A stretch of 64,000 bases of DNA from Trichobilharzia szidati (lineage: Eukaryota; Platyhelminthes; Trematoda; Strigeidida; Schistosomatidae), in assembly GCA_944472155.2 (NCBI GenBank), contig OX235274.1:39182052-39246051 (forward strand). Direction: 5' to 3'. A model generated the notes under the pieces. It worked only from the letters and a program-made list of their open reading frames with translations. It was not told where the DNA came from and made no database searches. This document shows positions 34,431 through 46,378 of this stretch, piece by piece. Position 1 is the stretch's first letter. The number at the start of each line of letters is the position of its first letter. Position numbers and translations under genes: made by a program.

Positions 34431-34753
34431 TGAATATGAGTAGCAATAAACTGTGTAAAAAAGGTAGTCAGTAAATAACACTGCATCACTATGTGTTTCC
34501 CTACAAATAATATTACTGTATACCTCCTGAAGTTCTGAACAAAAATATTCATGTTAGTACATTTGAAATTGGAGTATGAAGGAAATAAACATTTGTTGTA
34601 GTTTATTTATGATATGTGGTAGTTAGGATCCAAAACTTCAAAAATGAAGCGTCACATTTAGAGTTACATTTAACAAAGGCTAAATGTATAACTAAGGGAG
34701 AACTCATATTAGTTTTTTGATCAGATTCATGTACTTCTACGGATGGAGTTCTC
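34431..34753. other. Spacer without recognised gene
   Basis: AT-rich. A 5'-tagggagaactcatatta / ...gagttctcccttaat pair (about 34696-34760) forms a short inverted repeat around gggagaactc. Confidence 0.4.
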
Positions 34754-35060
34754 CCTTAATATATGTGTAAAACTTGGGCACTGTGGTAGTATGTAATTCC
34801 ATATTAATTTATGGATTAGGTATATCACACAGTGAAATAGTAGTAACTACTGGATGACGAAGTTCCGAACACAATTTATTGTTCATTGGCTAATCAGTTA
34901 TAGCTGCACAATTTCGAAACTTTCGTTTTATAGTTTTCTTTATTCTTTTCTATTTGTCGTAAGGGCAGTAGAATTTTCAAGATGTCCAAGTGGACAGTTG
35001 TTGAATCATTCCTCTAACATGTGTTTGCAGTGGAGGCAACTCAAGTCACTTAAGAATTGG
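34754..35060 (+). repeat. Repeat family X, copy
   Basis: Matches 51034-51275: tatgtgtaaaacttgggcac, tgtggtagta, tcacacagtgaa, actggatgacg, ttatagttttcttt and gttgaatcattc occur in the same order. On the complement, tgtgttc-ggaac-ttcgtcatccag corresponds to the better-preserved GAAACGTC of the 51-kb copy. Confidence 0.8.
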
Positions 35061-35160
35061 AAAGTCAGGAAGGCGACCTTCCAATGTTAGTTTTTAGCGT
35101 AAAAAGGAAATAAGATGGGAAGTTAAACACAAGTGTCTACAGGAAACATACAGCTTCTGC

Positions 35161-35232
35161 GTCGGTGGCACAATGGTTAGGACTCTCACTGACCATGCAC
35201 ATGGTCCGGGGTTCGATCCCCTGCCGACGCAC
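35161..35232 (+). tRNA. tRNA-like sequence (SINE-B head or tRNA pseudogene)
   Basis: 72 nt with a perfect 7-bp acceptor (gcgtcgg / ccgacgc), a T arm cgggg-ttcgatc-ccctg (one G-U pair) and B box ggttcgatcc. The centre is a perfect gaccatg/catggtc palindrome rather than a normal anticodon loop, and the D stem does not pair here (it pairs as gcat/atgc in the homologue at 46533-46604). No CCA or readable anticodon is seen. No SINE-B body follows, so it may be a head-only copy. Confidence 0.55.
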
Positions 35233-35394
35233 ACTTGATATATATGGTCGGTCTGCAAAATTTGGGCTACCGATATCATATGCTGAGAATTTCAAACCTG
35301 TACCAAAAATACGGTGTGGAATAAAGCTGCAATCAAAAAATCTAAACAAAAACCAAACAGATAATCAGATTTCCGATAATTCCGCCCTATGTCA

Positions 35395-35640
35395 ATAAAA
35401 ATAGGATTGTTGAAATTTTTAAGTAACGGGGCACGAAAAATAGGTAGTACCAGCCGTTAAGCCGTTGTCGAGTTAACAAGCTGCTATGATCCACTATATA
35501 GAGTAGGTTGATGTACACGTATTTCTTAGCGGCGAGTTGGAGAATGGGACATGGTGTTCTGACCACTTTATATCTCCTGATGAACTTGTCTAGATAATTA
35601 TTATCAACCAGAGTTTGTGTCAACTTATATTTTTCATATT
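35395..35640 (-). pseudogene. Penelope-like element linker fragment
   Basis: The minus-strand frame reads TLVDNNYLDKFIRRYKVVRT, AKKYVYINLLYIVDHSSLLT, RQRL: the connector between RT and GIY-YIG in PLEs. Neither catalytic domain is retained. Confidence 0.7.
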
Positions 35641-36240
35641 CAGTTATCTAAGACCATAAAACTCAGTTGAATGTAATCTCTAAAAGTCTGGTGCTAAAGT
35701 AAACACCGTTCACAGTGTTTAACAAAATTAGACTAATAATATTTGTAAGTTCGAGGTCAAATTTTGATCACATTTCATGTTTGTTATATTTTTATGTCTG
35801 TTTCATGACTCCTTATGACTGGACAAAATTTTCGAGGACAAGATATCATTTTTATATATACTTCTATTATTCTAATTTTGATTAATTTCCCTGAAGAAGT
35901 TCGGCCGAGTTTGCTGAACGAAACGTTGAAATTACTTATTTCAGTTTCGCCCAGATAATACAAATTTAACCTTTATATCTTGGTCATTTGGTTTAGCAGT
36001 AGTCCCTAAAAAATCTAGTATTAACAAACGTCGAAATCATTTATATTAGCTAACAGACTATGAACACTGCTTAATTCTTCGAAAGCTTTTCTTTTAAAAC
36101 ACTGAATATCAAACCACATCTACTCTATGATTAACAATCGAATCTTCAATGTCCGTATCATCTCCTTACGAATCAGTAGCTGGATGTATTTGTGTGTGCT
36201 ATTAGGTGAAGATGCTTCCGGTGCGACACAGATTCAAAAG
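35641..36240. other. Spacer with a hammerhead-like motif
   Basis: Mostly unrecognised sequence. It includes the hammerhead-like core at 35902-35936 described separately. Confidence 0.4.
35902..35936 (+). ncRNA. Hammerhead-like core (PLE type)
   Basis: CTGAAGA, then a gttc...gaac stem with a large loop (ggccgagtttgct), then CGAAACGTT. In hammerheads position 7 of CUGANGA is free, so CTGAAGA is acceptable. GAAAC followed at once by GTT is the minimal stem-III arrangement reported for PLE hammerheads. Stem I was not clearly identified. Confidence 0.5.
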
Positions 36241-36630
36241 CTGTTGTTAAATATAGCAGAGAAGTGCACACATAGTAACAAGAAACTGTTGCTGGCAACA
36301 AACCAACCAAGAGCCGATTGCTCAATAAATATATAGAAGAAAACGGAGGGGGATCATGAGGAGGTTAGGGAGGCCTTCGAATTACATCGTGCACAGTGCA
36401 GGCCATCGCTTGAGTGGAATCCGAATGGGAAGCAACAAATGGGTGTTCATTGCAAGGGTAACATGAAGGAGTTCATGAGTTGAGGAGGGGAAGGGGGAGA
36501 TGAGAGATTATGGACAATCGTGAATCCAGATGAAGAGGGCAGTCGAGAATAGAAAAAAGTGAAGATATGTTTTTTAAGCCCTATGTTCCACTCAAAACGC
36601 AAGTAAATACTAATAATAATAATTACTTTC
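36241..36630 (+). mobile_element. RTE-clade LINE, old 3' fragment K
   Basis: Plus-strand RTE 3' end: ttgctggcaacaaaccaacc, gagtggaatccgaatgggaa, ttttaagccctatgttccac, then aataataataat. Matches copy J most closely (older subfamily). No open frame. Confidence 0.82.
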
Positions 36631-36885
36631 ACATTTGGATGTGTTCTGGTCATACTGTTTTTTTCTTTTTCACTAAGAAGTGCTTCCAGTTTCGAAGAGA
36701 TGATCCAGCCAACTTTTTCTGGATTCCAGTACTACACATCATCCATCAATTAACTTAAAATCACCCGCATAATGCAGACTTCTGTAAGCATCTGTTTAGG
36801 TATTTTTCGAGGAAAAATATATTATCAAGTTTTTTACAATAAATCCCACTTTGATAATGAAGAGAAAGCCAATTACTGCTACTTT

Positions 36886-37720
36886 ATTATTTTATTATTA
36901 TTATTATTGTTCCCTTGGGTTCCTAGTGGAACATAGGGCTTCAACTGCACGTTTACACTTGTTTCTGTCTTCTGCTGTACTTTTCACCTGCATCCATGTT
37001 AGTCCATACTGTTTCAGCTCCTCTTCACACGGTATCCTCCATGTCACCCGTGGACGTCCCACTCGCCGATTCCTTTTCGAGTTCCACTCGAGCGTTGGCC
37101 TGACGCGTGATGTCACCCAGCGGCCTCCTCAGCGAATGTTCAATCCATCTCCACATTCTCCTGCATATTTGTTGGGCGATTGGTTCTTGTTTTATTTGCT
37201 CCCATAGTTTCTTGTTGGTGATTCTTTCCGGCCATCTGATCTTCAGTATAGAGCCAGCGAAGACAGTTGTTGATAAATGTCTGCAACAGGCTGTTGGAAA
37301 TATTCTTTGTCACCTGTCAAGTTTCTGATCCGTATAGAAGAACTGACTGACTTGACGTTTGTATTGAAAATCCGAATTTTGTTGTTGATGCTGAGTTGAG
37401 TGACGAAGATTTCCAGATTGGTTTCAGGTTGATGAATGTGTTTCTCGCCTTCCTGATTCTCGATTTGACATCCTCGTCCGTTCCGATCGCCTGTAGTTGA
37501 GACAATGCTCCCTAGATAAGTGAAAGAAGTAACCTCTTTCAAATCCCTCCCGTTGATGGTGATTGGCGCTAGATGTTGCTGCTGTTGTTGTTGTTGGTTG
37601 GTTATTCTCATAACCTCTGTCTTGTCTATGTTCACCTGGAGTCCTGTCTTCTCTGGCTGCTTCTACGACCAGTTTGTCGGTTTTCGCTTGTAATTCTTCG
37701 ATTTCGTGTGACATCAAACC
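36886..37720 (-). mobile_element. RTE-clade LINE, young copy L
   Basis: Subfamily-2 minus-strand copy with a long (ATT)n tail (36888-36908). Contains the segment after the RT catalytic motif: EVMRITNQQQQQQQHLAPIT, DLKEVTSFTYLGSIVSTTG, KIRIFNTNVKSV, and the C-terminal GRPRVTWRIPCEEELKQYGL. Truncated at about 37718 just downstream of where FADD would lie. Confidence 0.93.
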
Positions 37721-39724
37721 TTATTATTTACTCCATTTAAATACTCATCAATGAATTGAGATAAATGTAGCTCTGTAAGGAGTGCGATAACTGAAAACTT
37801 TGTCAGGATCACTCATTCTATTTCATCAAATTCATCTTTCAGAGTAATCAAGAAAGTGAAAACAACTTGTGAAAAACAATATGCCTTTGCCTTCACTACA
37901 CTGCAGCTTGGCTTTCAAAAGAAAACAAGTCAACCACTTCTACTATCCTGGTGACAATCTTGTTATTTTCTGTCGATATGATCTTGTCTGGTTGTTTTTT
38001 CAACTCTTTATGCACTTCCACATCCATCAAATTCTCATTTTTCTACATGCATTCATTCCTTCTCCCCTGCGTCACTATTCACTTCAGTTCCATAGACATT
38101 TCTAGCCTTACCCACTGTGTGTTATATGCCGTGTAGTGACCTGAAGAACTGTTGCACATTTGTGCGTAGCCCTACGTGGAAACCTAACGAGTCGGTTCAA
38201 GCCACTCACCAGTCGTCAATCAGCGGCATTCCCCCAGCCCATGTCCATCCACATCTGACAAGACTGACTACTCTGACGACATGTTTCCTATTCAGCTTGT
38301 CACTTACAACGTTTGCACATTCCTGGAACTCTGACACCGAAAAGGTTTGACCAGGTTCGGGTCGAGTCACTCGACTCAACTCCCATCATTGGTTGTTGAA
38401 GCACTGTTAGACGACAGGGTTATTTAAAGTAGAGAAGATCTGATCAGTGACGTCGTAATCGTTTGTCATCTCTGTCTGTGCACTGACAGTTCCCATAAAG
38501 AAAGAGGTGTGATACCGACTGACTGACTTCAACTGAAATAAACGCACTCAAAAATATCTTGTCGTGCTAGATAGAGATGCGAATACACATATTTGAAACC
38601 TACGCTTAGTGCGACCTCGGTGGTCGGAGTTCAGAAAATGGACACCATCTTATCAAGGTTTCTGAAAATACCAACTCATTCCCAAAAAACACAACCATTT
38701 CTAATGTTTTTGCACATTATCCATCTTGATTACTAATCAATGAAGAAATTATTGATCTTCTTACATAAATCTAATACATCTAAACAACTCCTCTTATGCA
38801 ATAGTCATTATTATTATCACCAGTAACAACTGTGATTATGACAGATCACCACTTTCGTTACTCTCTCCTCTTATGAAAAAGGTTGTATATAAATACTATT
38901 GTTCACCTAAAGAGGAGGATAAATTCTCCAAAAAAGAGCCTCTTCATAGCTGAACTACTTGTTTTCTTCTCTCTTCACTACATCAGAAAAGAAACACTTC
39001 AACAAATGAGAAATATGTTTTTCCATCGATTCTATTTTTCATAATGCTAAGATTTTTTTTTGCTAAACGAAAACACGATCATTCCCTCTCTCTCTTGCTC
39101 TCTCCTTTATTCATTCTTTCTTTCTTCTTATCATTCAACCTTCATTTCTCATCATCTAAAAATTGTTATGTGTATCAACAAACTTCAGTGTGGATTACCT
39201 CATGAAATTAAAATTCAACATTGATTTGCCTTTTGAAGTCCTCATGCTTTCTTAAGACTATCTGTGGCTTATTTTAATCAGAATAAATAATAATAATGAG
39301 AATAAGAATAAGAATAAGAATATCAATGTTAATGAGCTTATTCGTCCAACTGGATTATTGCGGAGAGAGAGAGAAAAGGAAAACAATTCATTATTTTCCA
39401 TTTTAAAAATAAGCCAAAAGACGGTAGACTGTCTGATGAAAGCAAAAATACATATTGACAAATAATCATACTAATGACTAAACACGAATGAAGAGACAGT
39501 TGTTTCTTTTCATGATCATCATTTCTTACCTTTGGATAAATTTCCATTTGAAAAAAAGCCAAAAATCGATTCTTCAATCTGAAAAAACGTCTGCGTTAAT
39601 TAGCTTCAGAAACATTGTCAAAATAAATACACAGGCACGAGATCAGACATCGAGCAAATTATAAAGTAAGCTCATGAAAAGAGGTATTGTCAATTGATGT
39701 TTAGGAAACAGACTATTTATTGGC
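37721..39724. other. Large region without recognised gene
   Basis: 37721-38130 has no recognised content. 38130-38530 is more GC-rich than its surroundings and contains a gtcgagtcactcgac palindrome (about 38360-38375). A (CT)n/TTC-rich tract lies at about 39084-39130 and an (AATAAG)n-like tract at about 39296-39322. No protein domain was recognised on either strand. Confidence 0.4.
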
Positions 39725-39956
39725 ATTAGATGGTTGCAGGCGATCGGCCACAGATTTCGTGCTAGTTGAAGATCGTCAGCAATGCGTATCTATAGCCTTG
39801 AAGGAACTCATATCCTTTTTGAGATTCACAGTGCACCATGATGGTGAGCCATCTAGCATCCTGACCATATTGCAAACTTCACTGATGGAATTCAATCTGC
39901 ACCAAAGATATGACTAGACATATTACACTAGTTACTGACTAGTGTCCAGTCAATAT
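39725..39956. mobile_element. SINE-C fragments, inverted pair
   Basis: 39750-39828 matches the SINE-C body in minus orientation (tttcgtgctagttgaagatc, gaaggaactcat, gagattca). 39829-39956 is a plus-strand tail (aatctgcaccaaagatatga, cattacactagttactgact) ending in the palindromic terminus and a short (TA)n run. Confidence 0.65.
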
Positions 39957-40202
39957 ATATATATATAAACAGACCATTTATAGCGCAAAAATAGATAGTA
40001 ATTGTTTGGGGCTGTGGAAACACACACCTGAGTAAGCGTGATTATCGCAAGCGTATTGGTCCAAAACTGTTCATAGTCTAACTGTTTCTAAATAGTTGCC
40101 GTTTAATTAAGAATATATTCATTTATTAACATTAATTTCTAAAACAATAAACAACCAGAACCTGGACATATTGGATGCATTGAAAAAGTAAGATTTCTCA
40201 CT

Positions 40203-40402
40203 ACTGGTTTGCAGGGATTTGATTGGTTACAGTTCTCATCATGAGCTGATATCAGTTAGGGAACCATTGGAAAGCCAGGGATTAGTGGATGGATGTTTCG
40301 TTCTAGTTTGGAACTATGAGCTCTGTATGTAAGTGGTATGTCCGTAGTTCGAAACTTGGCGGGTGCCTACAACTAAGAGTCCCAAGATGGTAGAATATTT
40401 AC
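40203..40402. mobile_element. SINE-alpha inverted pair
   Basis: 40203-40320 is a minus-strand 3' half that stops at the hammerhead core (GAAAC complement at 40295-40299; break at about 40320). 40320-40402 is a plus-strand head fragment with B box gttcgaaac and aagagtcccaaga. The break position matches that of the copies at 10172 and 63897. Confidence 0.68.
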
Positions 40403-40655
40403 AATTTACTAATTCCAAACTGAAATGATTTTATTTTGCCTTTGTTTCTCCTCTTCTCCAAGTGAATATGAACTAAGCATACTATCATCCGCATACACAC
40501 CTTAGTGAGAACTACAGAAACTATACTTCATGCTGTCACTTTGAAATAATAAGCTTGGAAATAATTATTTCGGCTATTTTTAGTTAGTAACATATTATGT
40601 ATATAAAGTAGAATTCGTTTTTAATAAGGTCACATCTATTCTACAGTTTTTCTGT

Positions 40656-41010
40656 ATAGATATAACACAGGAGGAAAGACAATAACCACAAAAAATCTGA
40701 AAGTGGGAAGACTTCAAATAAGTTACATCCATCGTGCTGCAGAACATCTCCCACTATGGCTAAGTAAAGGTGTAGTTAAAACCATTAACAGTTCGATATT
40801 TGACCATCTGGTGCAAACCGGCCGGCCACAAACAGCCAGCGTGGAAGAATCCTTCGCTATCATCTACCGGGTGCCTAATAAATTGCCAAAGTCATTGAAG
40901 CACCGCAAGCTCCAAACAGCGGAGGCTATTGCAGTTCGCCTCAAACAACCAGTGCTCTGTGTTAAAAAGAAGGAAGTCCAGCCCCTAAACCTGCCCGGCC
41001 TTCAGTAGAG
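40656..41010 (+). pseudogene. Penelope-like element C-terminal fragment
   Basis: Open frame from about 40703 reads ISYIHRAAEHLPLWLSKGVV, SSIFDHLVQTG, FAIIYRVPNKLPKSL, TAEAIAVRLKQPVLCVKKKE and QPLNLPG. It begins inside the GIY-YIG domain (SYIHR for SYIGR) and runs to a natural stop. 5'-truncated. Confidence 0.88.
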
Positions 41011-42171
41011 ACTATAAATTCATGAATTTGTAATATTATCTTTCCTAATTTTTCTGACATTCAGCTTATTTTATGTTGATGCTATTGAGCTGTAATCTGT
41101 CAATATTATTGATTCGATGTTATTTAAACATTAATGTTGTTCATAACACTAATTCATTCATTCACTATAATGTATATATAACTGTAGAGCCTGATGGTGA
41201 AGGCGTTATCGAAGAGAGTACTCTTTGTTCAGTATCCATTCTTTCAATTATCCCTTCTGAAAGGAGCCTTTCATAAAATTTTGATTGATGATTATGCCAT
41301 TAGATAACTGGTTTCACAGTTGTCCATTCGTTAGAAATCTAAGAGGTGCGTAAGTGTTAGCCGCGTCGTGTTTGAATGATAAAAATAAATGTGAACATAA
41401 TGGCCTAGAGAATAACATTTGTTCACCAGACAAAGAATAAGGTAGGTTCAAACCCCATACAGCGGATAATTTCCTGTTCATTTTGAGAACATTCGCCCTA
41501 GTTTCAGGAAGTAGACAATTTATTAAGCACATCTTGATGAGAATTAGTTTTCAGATTCGCATTGAATAATCATTAATTTGAGATGATCATTCTAATGTGA
41601 TCGTTAACTTTCGTAGAATAATTCATGGTTTTCATTGATAAACTGTAGAATAGTAAACTCACTTCAAAGCATAGATCATCACAGACTGGTATCGAATATA
41701 TGGTCACTGGAGGGCTAAAGCGCTTGGTGTAGGCAATCATAGCGCCAAAATAAAGGACGGCACAGAAGTGGTCAAAGTGGAGATTTGCAAATGAAACTAA
41801 GGGAACAACAACAGCAACATAAGTAACTTACACTGAAGACTGCCGATTACTTCGTATTACAATTTAAAGCAATTAGTTCGCTTTGTGAATGTCAACAAAG
41901 CCATAGAGTGTAATTTGTCTAAAAGGTGTAGTGTATTTGCTTAACACATTTCGGATATTGTGTTCACACACGTACTAATCGTGCATATTTATGCAGAAGC
42001 TAACGGAGCATAAAGAATTACGCTTTTCAGTGCCTTTCGAAAAATCCTTCAAAGTAATATACAAGATTCAATAAAACCTTTTCATCATTATAAGCTAAAT
42101 TGTTTTGACTTGAAATTCGTAGGTTCTGATAATCTGAGAAATACGATTCATTAAATTTATTTGTATTCAAG
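41011..42171. other. Region without recognised gene
   Basis: The first part is presumably PLE 3' UTR. Minus-strand frame 41314-41532 and plus-strand frame 41073-41276 have no recognised domain. Confidence 0.35.
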
Positions 42172-42552
42172 TGTTGGTTTGTAGGGATTTGATTGGTTTC
42201 AGGATTTCATCATGAGCCGACATTAGTTAAAGAACCATTGGAAAACCCGAGAGTACTGGACAGCTATCGCCTCCGTCCTAGTTTGGGACTCTTCATCAGT
42301 ACGCACCAACCGGGATTTGAACTCAGGACCTTCTGGTTACAAGGCGAGCTCGTATACCATTGAGTCACTGGAACCCGATCCAATGGCCCATGAATTCTAA
42401 CTTCTGCCAATTCACGACATAGCGCGACCCCTAGCCAATGTCTACGGCGAGTGTTTGTCCTCACACCCAACCTGCTGCACCCTACTGGTCACGACTTCTC
42501 ACTAGAACCCCAGGTAACTACCTACCTGAATAGGGCCAGTCGCTAGTGAGCA
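42172..42552 (-). mobile_element. SINE-alpha, fullest copy
   Basis: About 380 bp on the minus strand. From right to left: extended leader (42495-42552), cagtagggtgcagcaggttg, ggtcgcgctatgtcgtgaat, tRNA-like head with ctcaatggtatacgagctcg and a gttcaaatcccgg box, CTGATGA (complement of 42293-42299), agtcccaaactaggac, a degraded GAAA (ggaggcga), agctGTC (GTC = complement of 42259-42261), body and tail ending ccaacacttg. Best template for the family layout. The ribozyme core shares the same ag insertion and gga change as the copy at 2384, so these two may form a subfamily. Confidence 0.85.
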
Positions 42553-43480
42553 TCTCATTGATATATAAGTGTTGGTATTTGTACTAAGAATGTGATGGTG
42601 TTTCGACTTGAAATGGAAGTTAGGAAGTGTGACTTTAGCTTACAAGAGGCATAGAAATAAAAATTACACAGAATTAGAATTTAGTTGTAAAATAGTTATT
42701 CCTAACAGATTACAAGTGTGACCAGGAGGAGCATGGAAACGAACTTAAAATAACTGATTTTGTAACTAAAAAAACAAAAAATCTACCAAAGGCAGTGTGT
42801 TTCCGACTTCTTTGTACTGCGAAAGCTCTCGCCACATGCACCAAAAAGCCGGTGTGTGTTACTGCCTTCAACAAAGGCAATGATACAGTGCTGCTATCCT
42901 CTACTTATTTGGAATATTGCTAGCTCACTTGATGAACAACGGAACCACCTCTATCATGAAATCTGCTGACAAGTGCAAAGTTGGTCTCATATACAACTGG
43001 AAATGTCACAATTATGGTGTACTTACCGGTAACTTTGAAGTTTTATAGACTTTCAAACACTTTATGAATCATTTACTTATAACTATTATCCATTCTGCAT
43101 CTCTTATGTTTCACGTCAGCACCGGTACAAAAATGCTACTTACCTTCCACAATTAACGCAATCATTTATAATTCCCGCGTGAAATTGACATGCAATTACA
43201 GTTTAGATTTGACGCTATATCTTATGTCTTATTCGATCGAAAGCAGATCACAAAAATTATCTATTTCCTTATTTGTACATTTCCTTTTAAATGTTTCTCT
43301 CACATTTACCAGTATTCAGTTTATTCCTGGATTAACAAATCATATTTTATATTCTATAAGTTCTAATTAGTGTACATATGTTAATGCCTGTAAAAATGGC
43401 TGGTTTCTGTTCCAGAAATAAAAATTTATTATTATTATTCAGAAGAAACTAGTCCAGCCTTAACAACTACCGTGGACCTA
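42553..43480. other. Region without recognised gene
   Basis: No gene or shared repeat seen. AT-rich with (TTA)n at about 43427-43438. Confidence 0.4.
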
Positions 43481-44060
43481 GTTCGGTATGTTCCCTTATC
43501 CCTCAGTTCTTTTCTCTCCTTGTCTTCATTCAATTCATCCCATTTTTTCGGTTATAAAAGCATTTATTTTAAGTTTGTTTCCATACTCCTCCTAATCACA
43601 CTTGTAATCCATTTAGAATAATTATTTTACAATTATATTCTAACACTATGCAAGTTGTTTCAAGCGCAATTTATTGCCACTCATAATCATATCAAGTTAC
43701 TCACACAACTTTCCAGCTTCGTTTATAATGATTCCATTATTTCTCATCTCTTGATATGATCGGCAGTGATATTTTCCAAATTTCTGGAATTAGTAATGAG
43801 TACTTCCTATTGCATGTGTCGGGTGTAGATTCGATGAACAAAGACTCAGTAATCAACCTCTCAGTCAATCTATCTATATTACTTTTTAGAATTGTGACTC
43901 TCCCCCCCCCTTATATTGTCTGGTTATGTTAATTCACGCACTGCAATCGCTGAGCTCTTTTCTAAATTACTTATCTTCACGGAATCAATCATTTTACACT
44001 TAAATGAATTCTTATGTTCTGATAATCTGACAAATACGACTCAGTAATTTTATTTGTCCT
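43481..44060 (+). repeat. Repeat family X, copy
   Basis: 43690-43880 aligns with 33605-33750 and, from agtaatgagtacttcctatt through aatcaacctctcagtcaatc, with 51240-51330. Contains a C10-type tract at about 43901-43911. Non-coding. Confidence 0.6.
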
Positions 44061-44432
44061 AAGAATGTGATTGTTATTATTAACCAGTGTTTTCACTTCA
44101 GTACATGCGAAAAATTCTGTAATTTATTAATAATAAATTTAGCCACAACAATTATGTGAAAAACGCTCAATAATTTTGTCGGCAAGTAAAATTTGAAGCG
44201 CTGTCATACGTAGTGTTTTTGTTATTATCGTGGAATAAGTTGACGAAACAAGCAGGGCAGCAAAAATACGGAATAAAAACGAATTCAGGTAATAGAATTA
44301 AAATATTGTGTGCAAAAGCAAATGATAAAATAACAGCGTTGAGAATAAATTAACACTTTCAAATTATAAAATTTGTGGTTACCATAATTTATCTTAGCTG
44401 GCATTCATTGCTGCTGAATCCTTGAATCTCTC
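44061..44432. other. AT-rich spacer
   Basis: Nothing recognised. Confidence 0.4.
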
Positions 44433-44800
44433 TAAACAGTTGTTTCAATCTGGTTTGATCACCGGCAGATATCAGTTTTGGAAACATTGAAAAATCAGGG
44501 AATACTGGATGGCTGTTTCACCCTGGTTTAGGACGCATCATAAGTGCACACTCTTCCCCAGTGTTCGAAGCCAGGGCCTTCCTGTTACAAGGCAAGCTCG
44601 TAGATCATTCAACCATTGAGACCTGACTCGATCACGGTTTTGACGCGGCCAGCCTTGTAGCCGGAAGATCCTGGGTCCGAACCCTGATGGATGCATACTG
44701 TTAAAGTACACCAAAGCAGGACGGAATAGTTTACCAATACTTTAACTGTTAACTGTACTCAAACCTGAGACAAATCAATTCCATACACACCAACTCTTGA
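44433..44800. mobile_element. SINE-alpha head-to-head pair
   Basis: 44433-44635 is a minus-strand copy (complement: gttacctcg-type head, gttcgaacac box, core remnant ATGATGCGTCC, GAAAC-type segment tgaaacagcc, tail). 44642-44800 is a plus-strand copy with gccttgtagccggaagatcc, B box ggtccgaaccc, a decayed core and ccaactcttg end. The heads face each other, as at 3125-3400. Confidence 0.7.
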
Positions 44801-44980
44801 GAAGAAGAATCCTTTTGACCTATTTCTTCACTATTTCAGAAATAACACTGTATGATATTGGTAACATTTATTTGATTATATAAAACTAAGCATGATATTA
44901 TCGATCACTTCGCAGTAAGTAGTCCAGTTACAAACATTTATTTCAACTGAATCAATCAATACATGCGAAAAACGGTCAAT

Positions 44981-45182
44981 AACCATACTCTCCGACCCCA
45001 AACACCCCCTCTATTCCCAAATCTCGCCTTGTATCTCATCAAGTAGGACCAGAAATCAGTATAAAATAATCTATTCTCGTACAACCAAGTACAGGAACTC
45101 AATGACACCATACTTGGCCCGTGTTCTAAGTGATAGAGACAATGTAAAGCGCGAAACCTATGACTTGCTTTGTTGTTAATAA
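44981..45182 (+). pseudogene. CR1-like LINE C-terminal fragment
   Basis: One frame reads HPLYSQISPCISSSRTRNQY, then RTTKYRNSMTPYLARVLSDR and DNVKRETYDLLCC before a stop. Protein-level match to 10173-10365. A 5'-truncated LINE tail; the following AT-rich sequence (to about 45330) is probably its 3' UTR. Confidence 0.68.
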
Positions 45183-45659
45183 CATAATTTTAGGCTCTTT
45201 TATTTCTCTCTTATTTTGAATTATATAGTGAACACCTTCTTAAACATACTTAGCTACCTAAATTATTAACATTGGCTTCCTTTTTGTACTTTACTGTATT
45301 CCTTCTTTTGTGTATCCACTGGTTCCGACAATATTAGCACTATGAGTATTACAAAATTGTCCTGTCATTAAACATCTTGTAATTATTAGTTTTGTGGTTG
45401 TTTTTTGTTCGGCAATATTAACTGACAATCACTGGTTGTGAACGCCATTATCACCATCTTAAAATTTTGTATTATGCAGGATTACTCACACTACCACTAC
45501 AAACACTGCATTAGACCTGACGATAAAAAACAAAACAACAACCCTGAAATGTTATTTTATGGTTGTTAGTTAGAATTCGAGAAAAATTATCTCTTAAGAG
45601 ATTCAAACGAAAAATAAAGGCGGGGGGTGAAAAGATAAGTTGACTAAATTAGAAAACAA
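45183..45659. other. Probable LINE 3' UTR and spacer
   Basis: Non-coding AT-rich sequence with some resemblance to 10366-10500. Confidence 0.4.
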
Positions 45660-45900
45660 AGAGTTACTACGAAGTGAATCACCAGGGTAATTGAAGTCCA
45701 ACTACGGATACTCTTTGAACACATAAGTCTGGCTTCAAACGTTTTATTGCTATAGCTTCAGCAAACCTGAGAAGACTTGAGGTACTTTGTGTGTTAATTA
45801 TTTTGAATGATTCCAGCACATCTACTCGCTGCTCTGTGTCAATCAGGTGTTTGGCGATTGAAGAGCTTGAACAATTCGGTCCCTTCAACCGGAGGCTCCT
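45660..45900 (-). pseudogene. Penelope-like element C-terminal fragment
   Basis: Minus-strand frame: GPNCSSSSIAKHLIDTEQRV, DVLESFKIINTQSTSSLLRF, AEAIAIKRLKPDLCVQR, ending QLPW. This is the tail after GIY-YIG. The motif core is missing. Confidence 0.85.
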
Positions 45901-46348
45901 AACTTAATCGGCTAAATAACCAATTCGATTCAGGTTTCATGTTGATTAGGGTGTTAATAAGGATTTTCATTTATCAGACTGGCGCATTAATTTAGTATTC
46001 CTAATTATCTACGCGACATATATTTATAAAGCAGTAGAATAATCTTCATAGAATACGGTTAGGTTTACAAAAATACAAGAGTAACAGCTACTTTAGGATA
46101 ACACTGAGTAGATGGATCTAATCCCTATCTTTCAATTTAATGAAGTAAATGTAACAATTTTAATATGAAACTACTCATCAGTGTTTTCTCTACTTATGTA
46201 CTAAGAACAGTTTTCTACACGATAATTAATTAATGATCAGTTTAAAATTCACAGAAAATTCATCTTATTAATTGTACTTGTAAGCTAATGATTAGCAGTA
46301 TACAAGAACCTCTTCAGTCAGTAGTTATAAGGAAACAACAGTTCTGAC
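45901..46348. other. Spacer without recognised gene
   Basis: AT-rich; ends in the left copy (46349-46363) of a 15-bp repeat flanking the SINE block. Confidence 0.4.
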
Positions 46349-46378
46349 CATCACCTCATCAAACTTTTTTTCTTTTTT

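Noticed and set aside
35161..35232. Functional tRNA gene
   Set aside because: No plausible anticodon loop, a non-pairing D stem, and close relatives in SINE-B heads make a pol III SINE head or pseudogene more likely.
36885..37730. Target-site duplication around RTE copy L (cttattattta-like)
   Set aside because: The candidate match is pure A/T beside an (ATT)n tail and cannot be told from chance.
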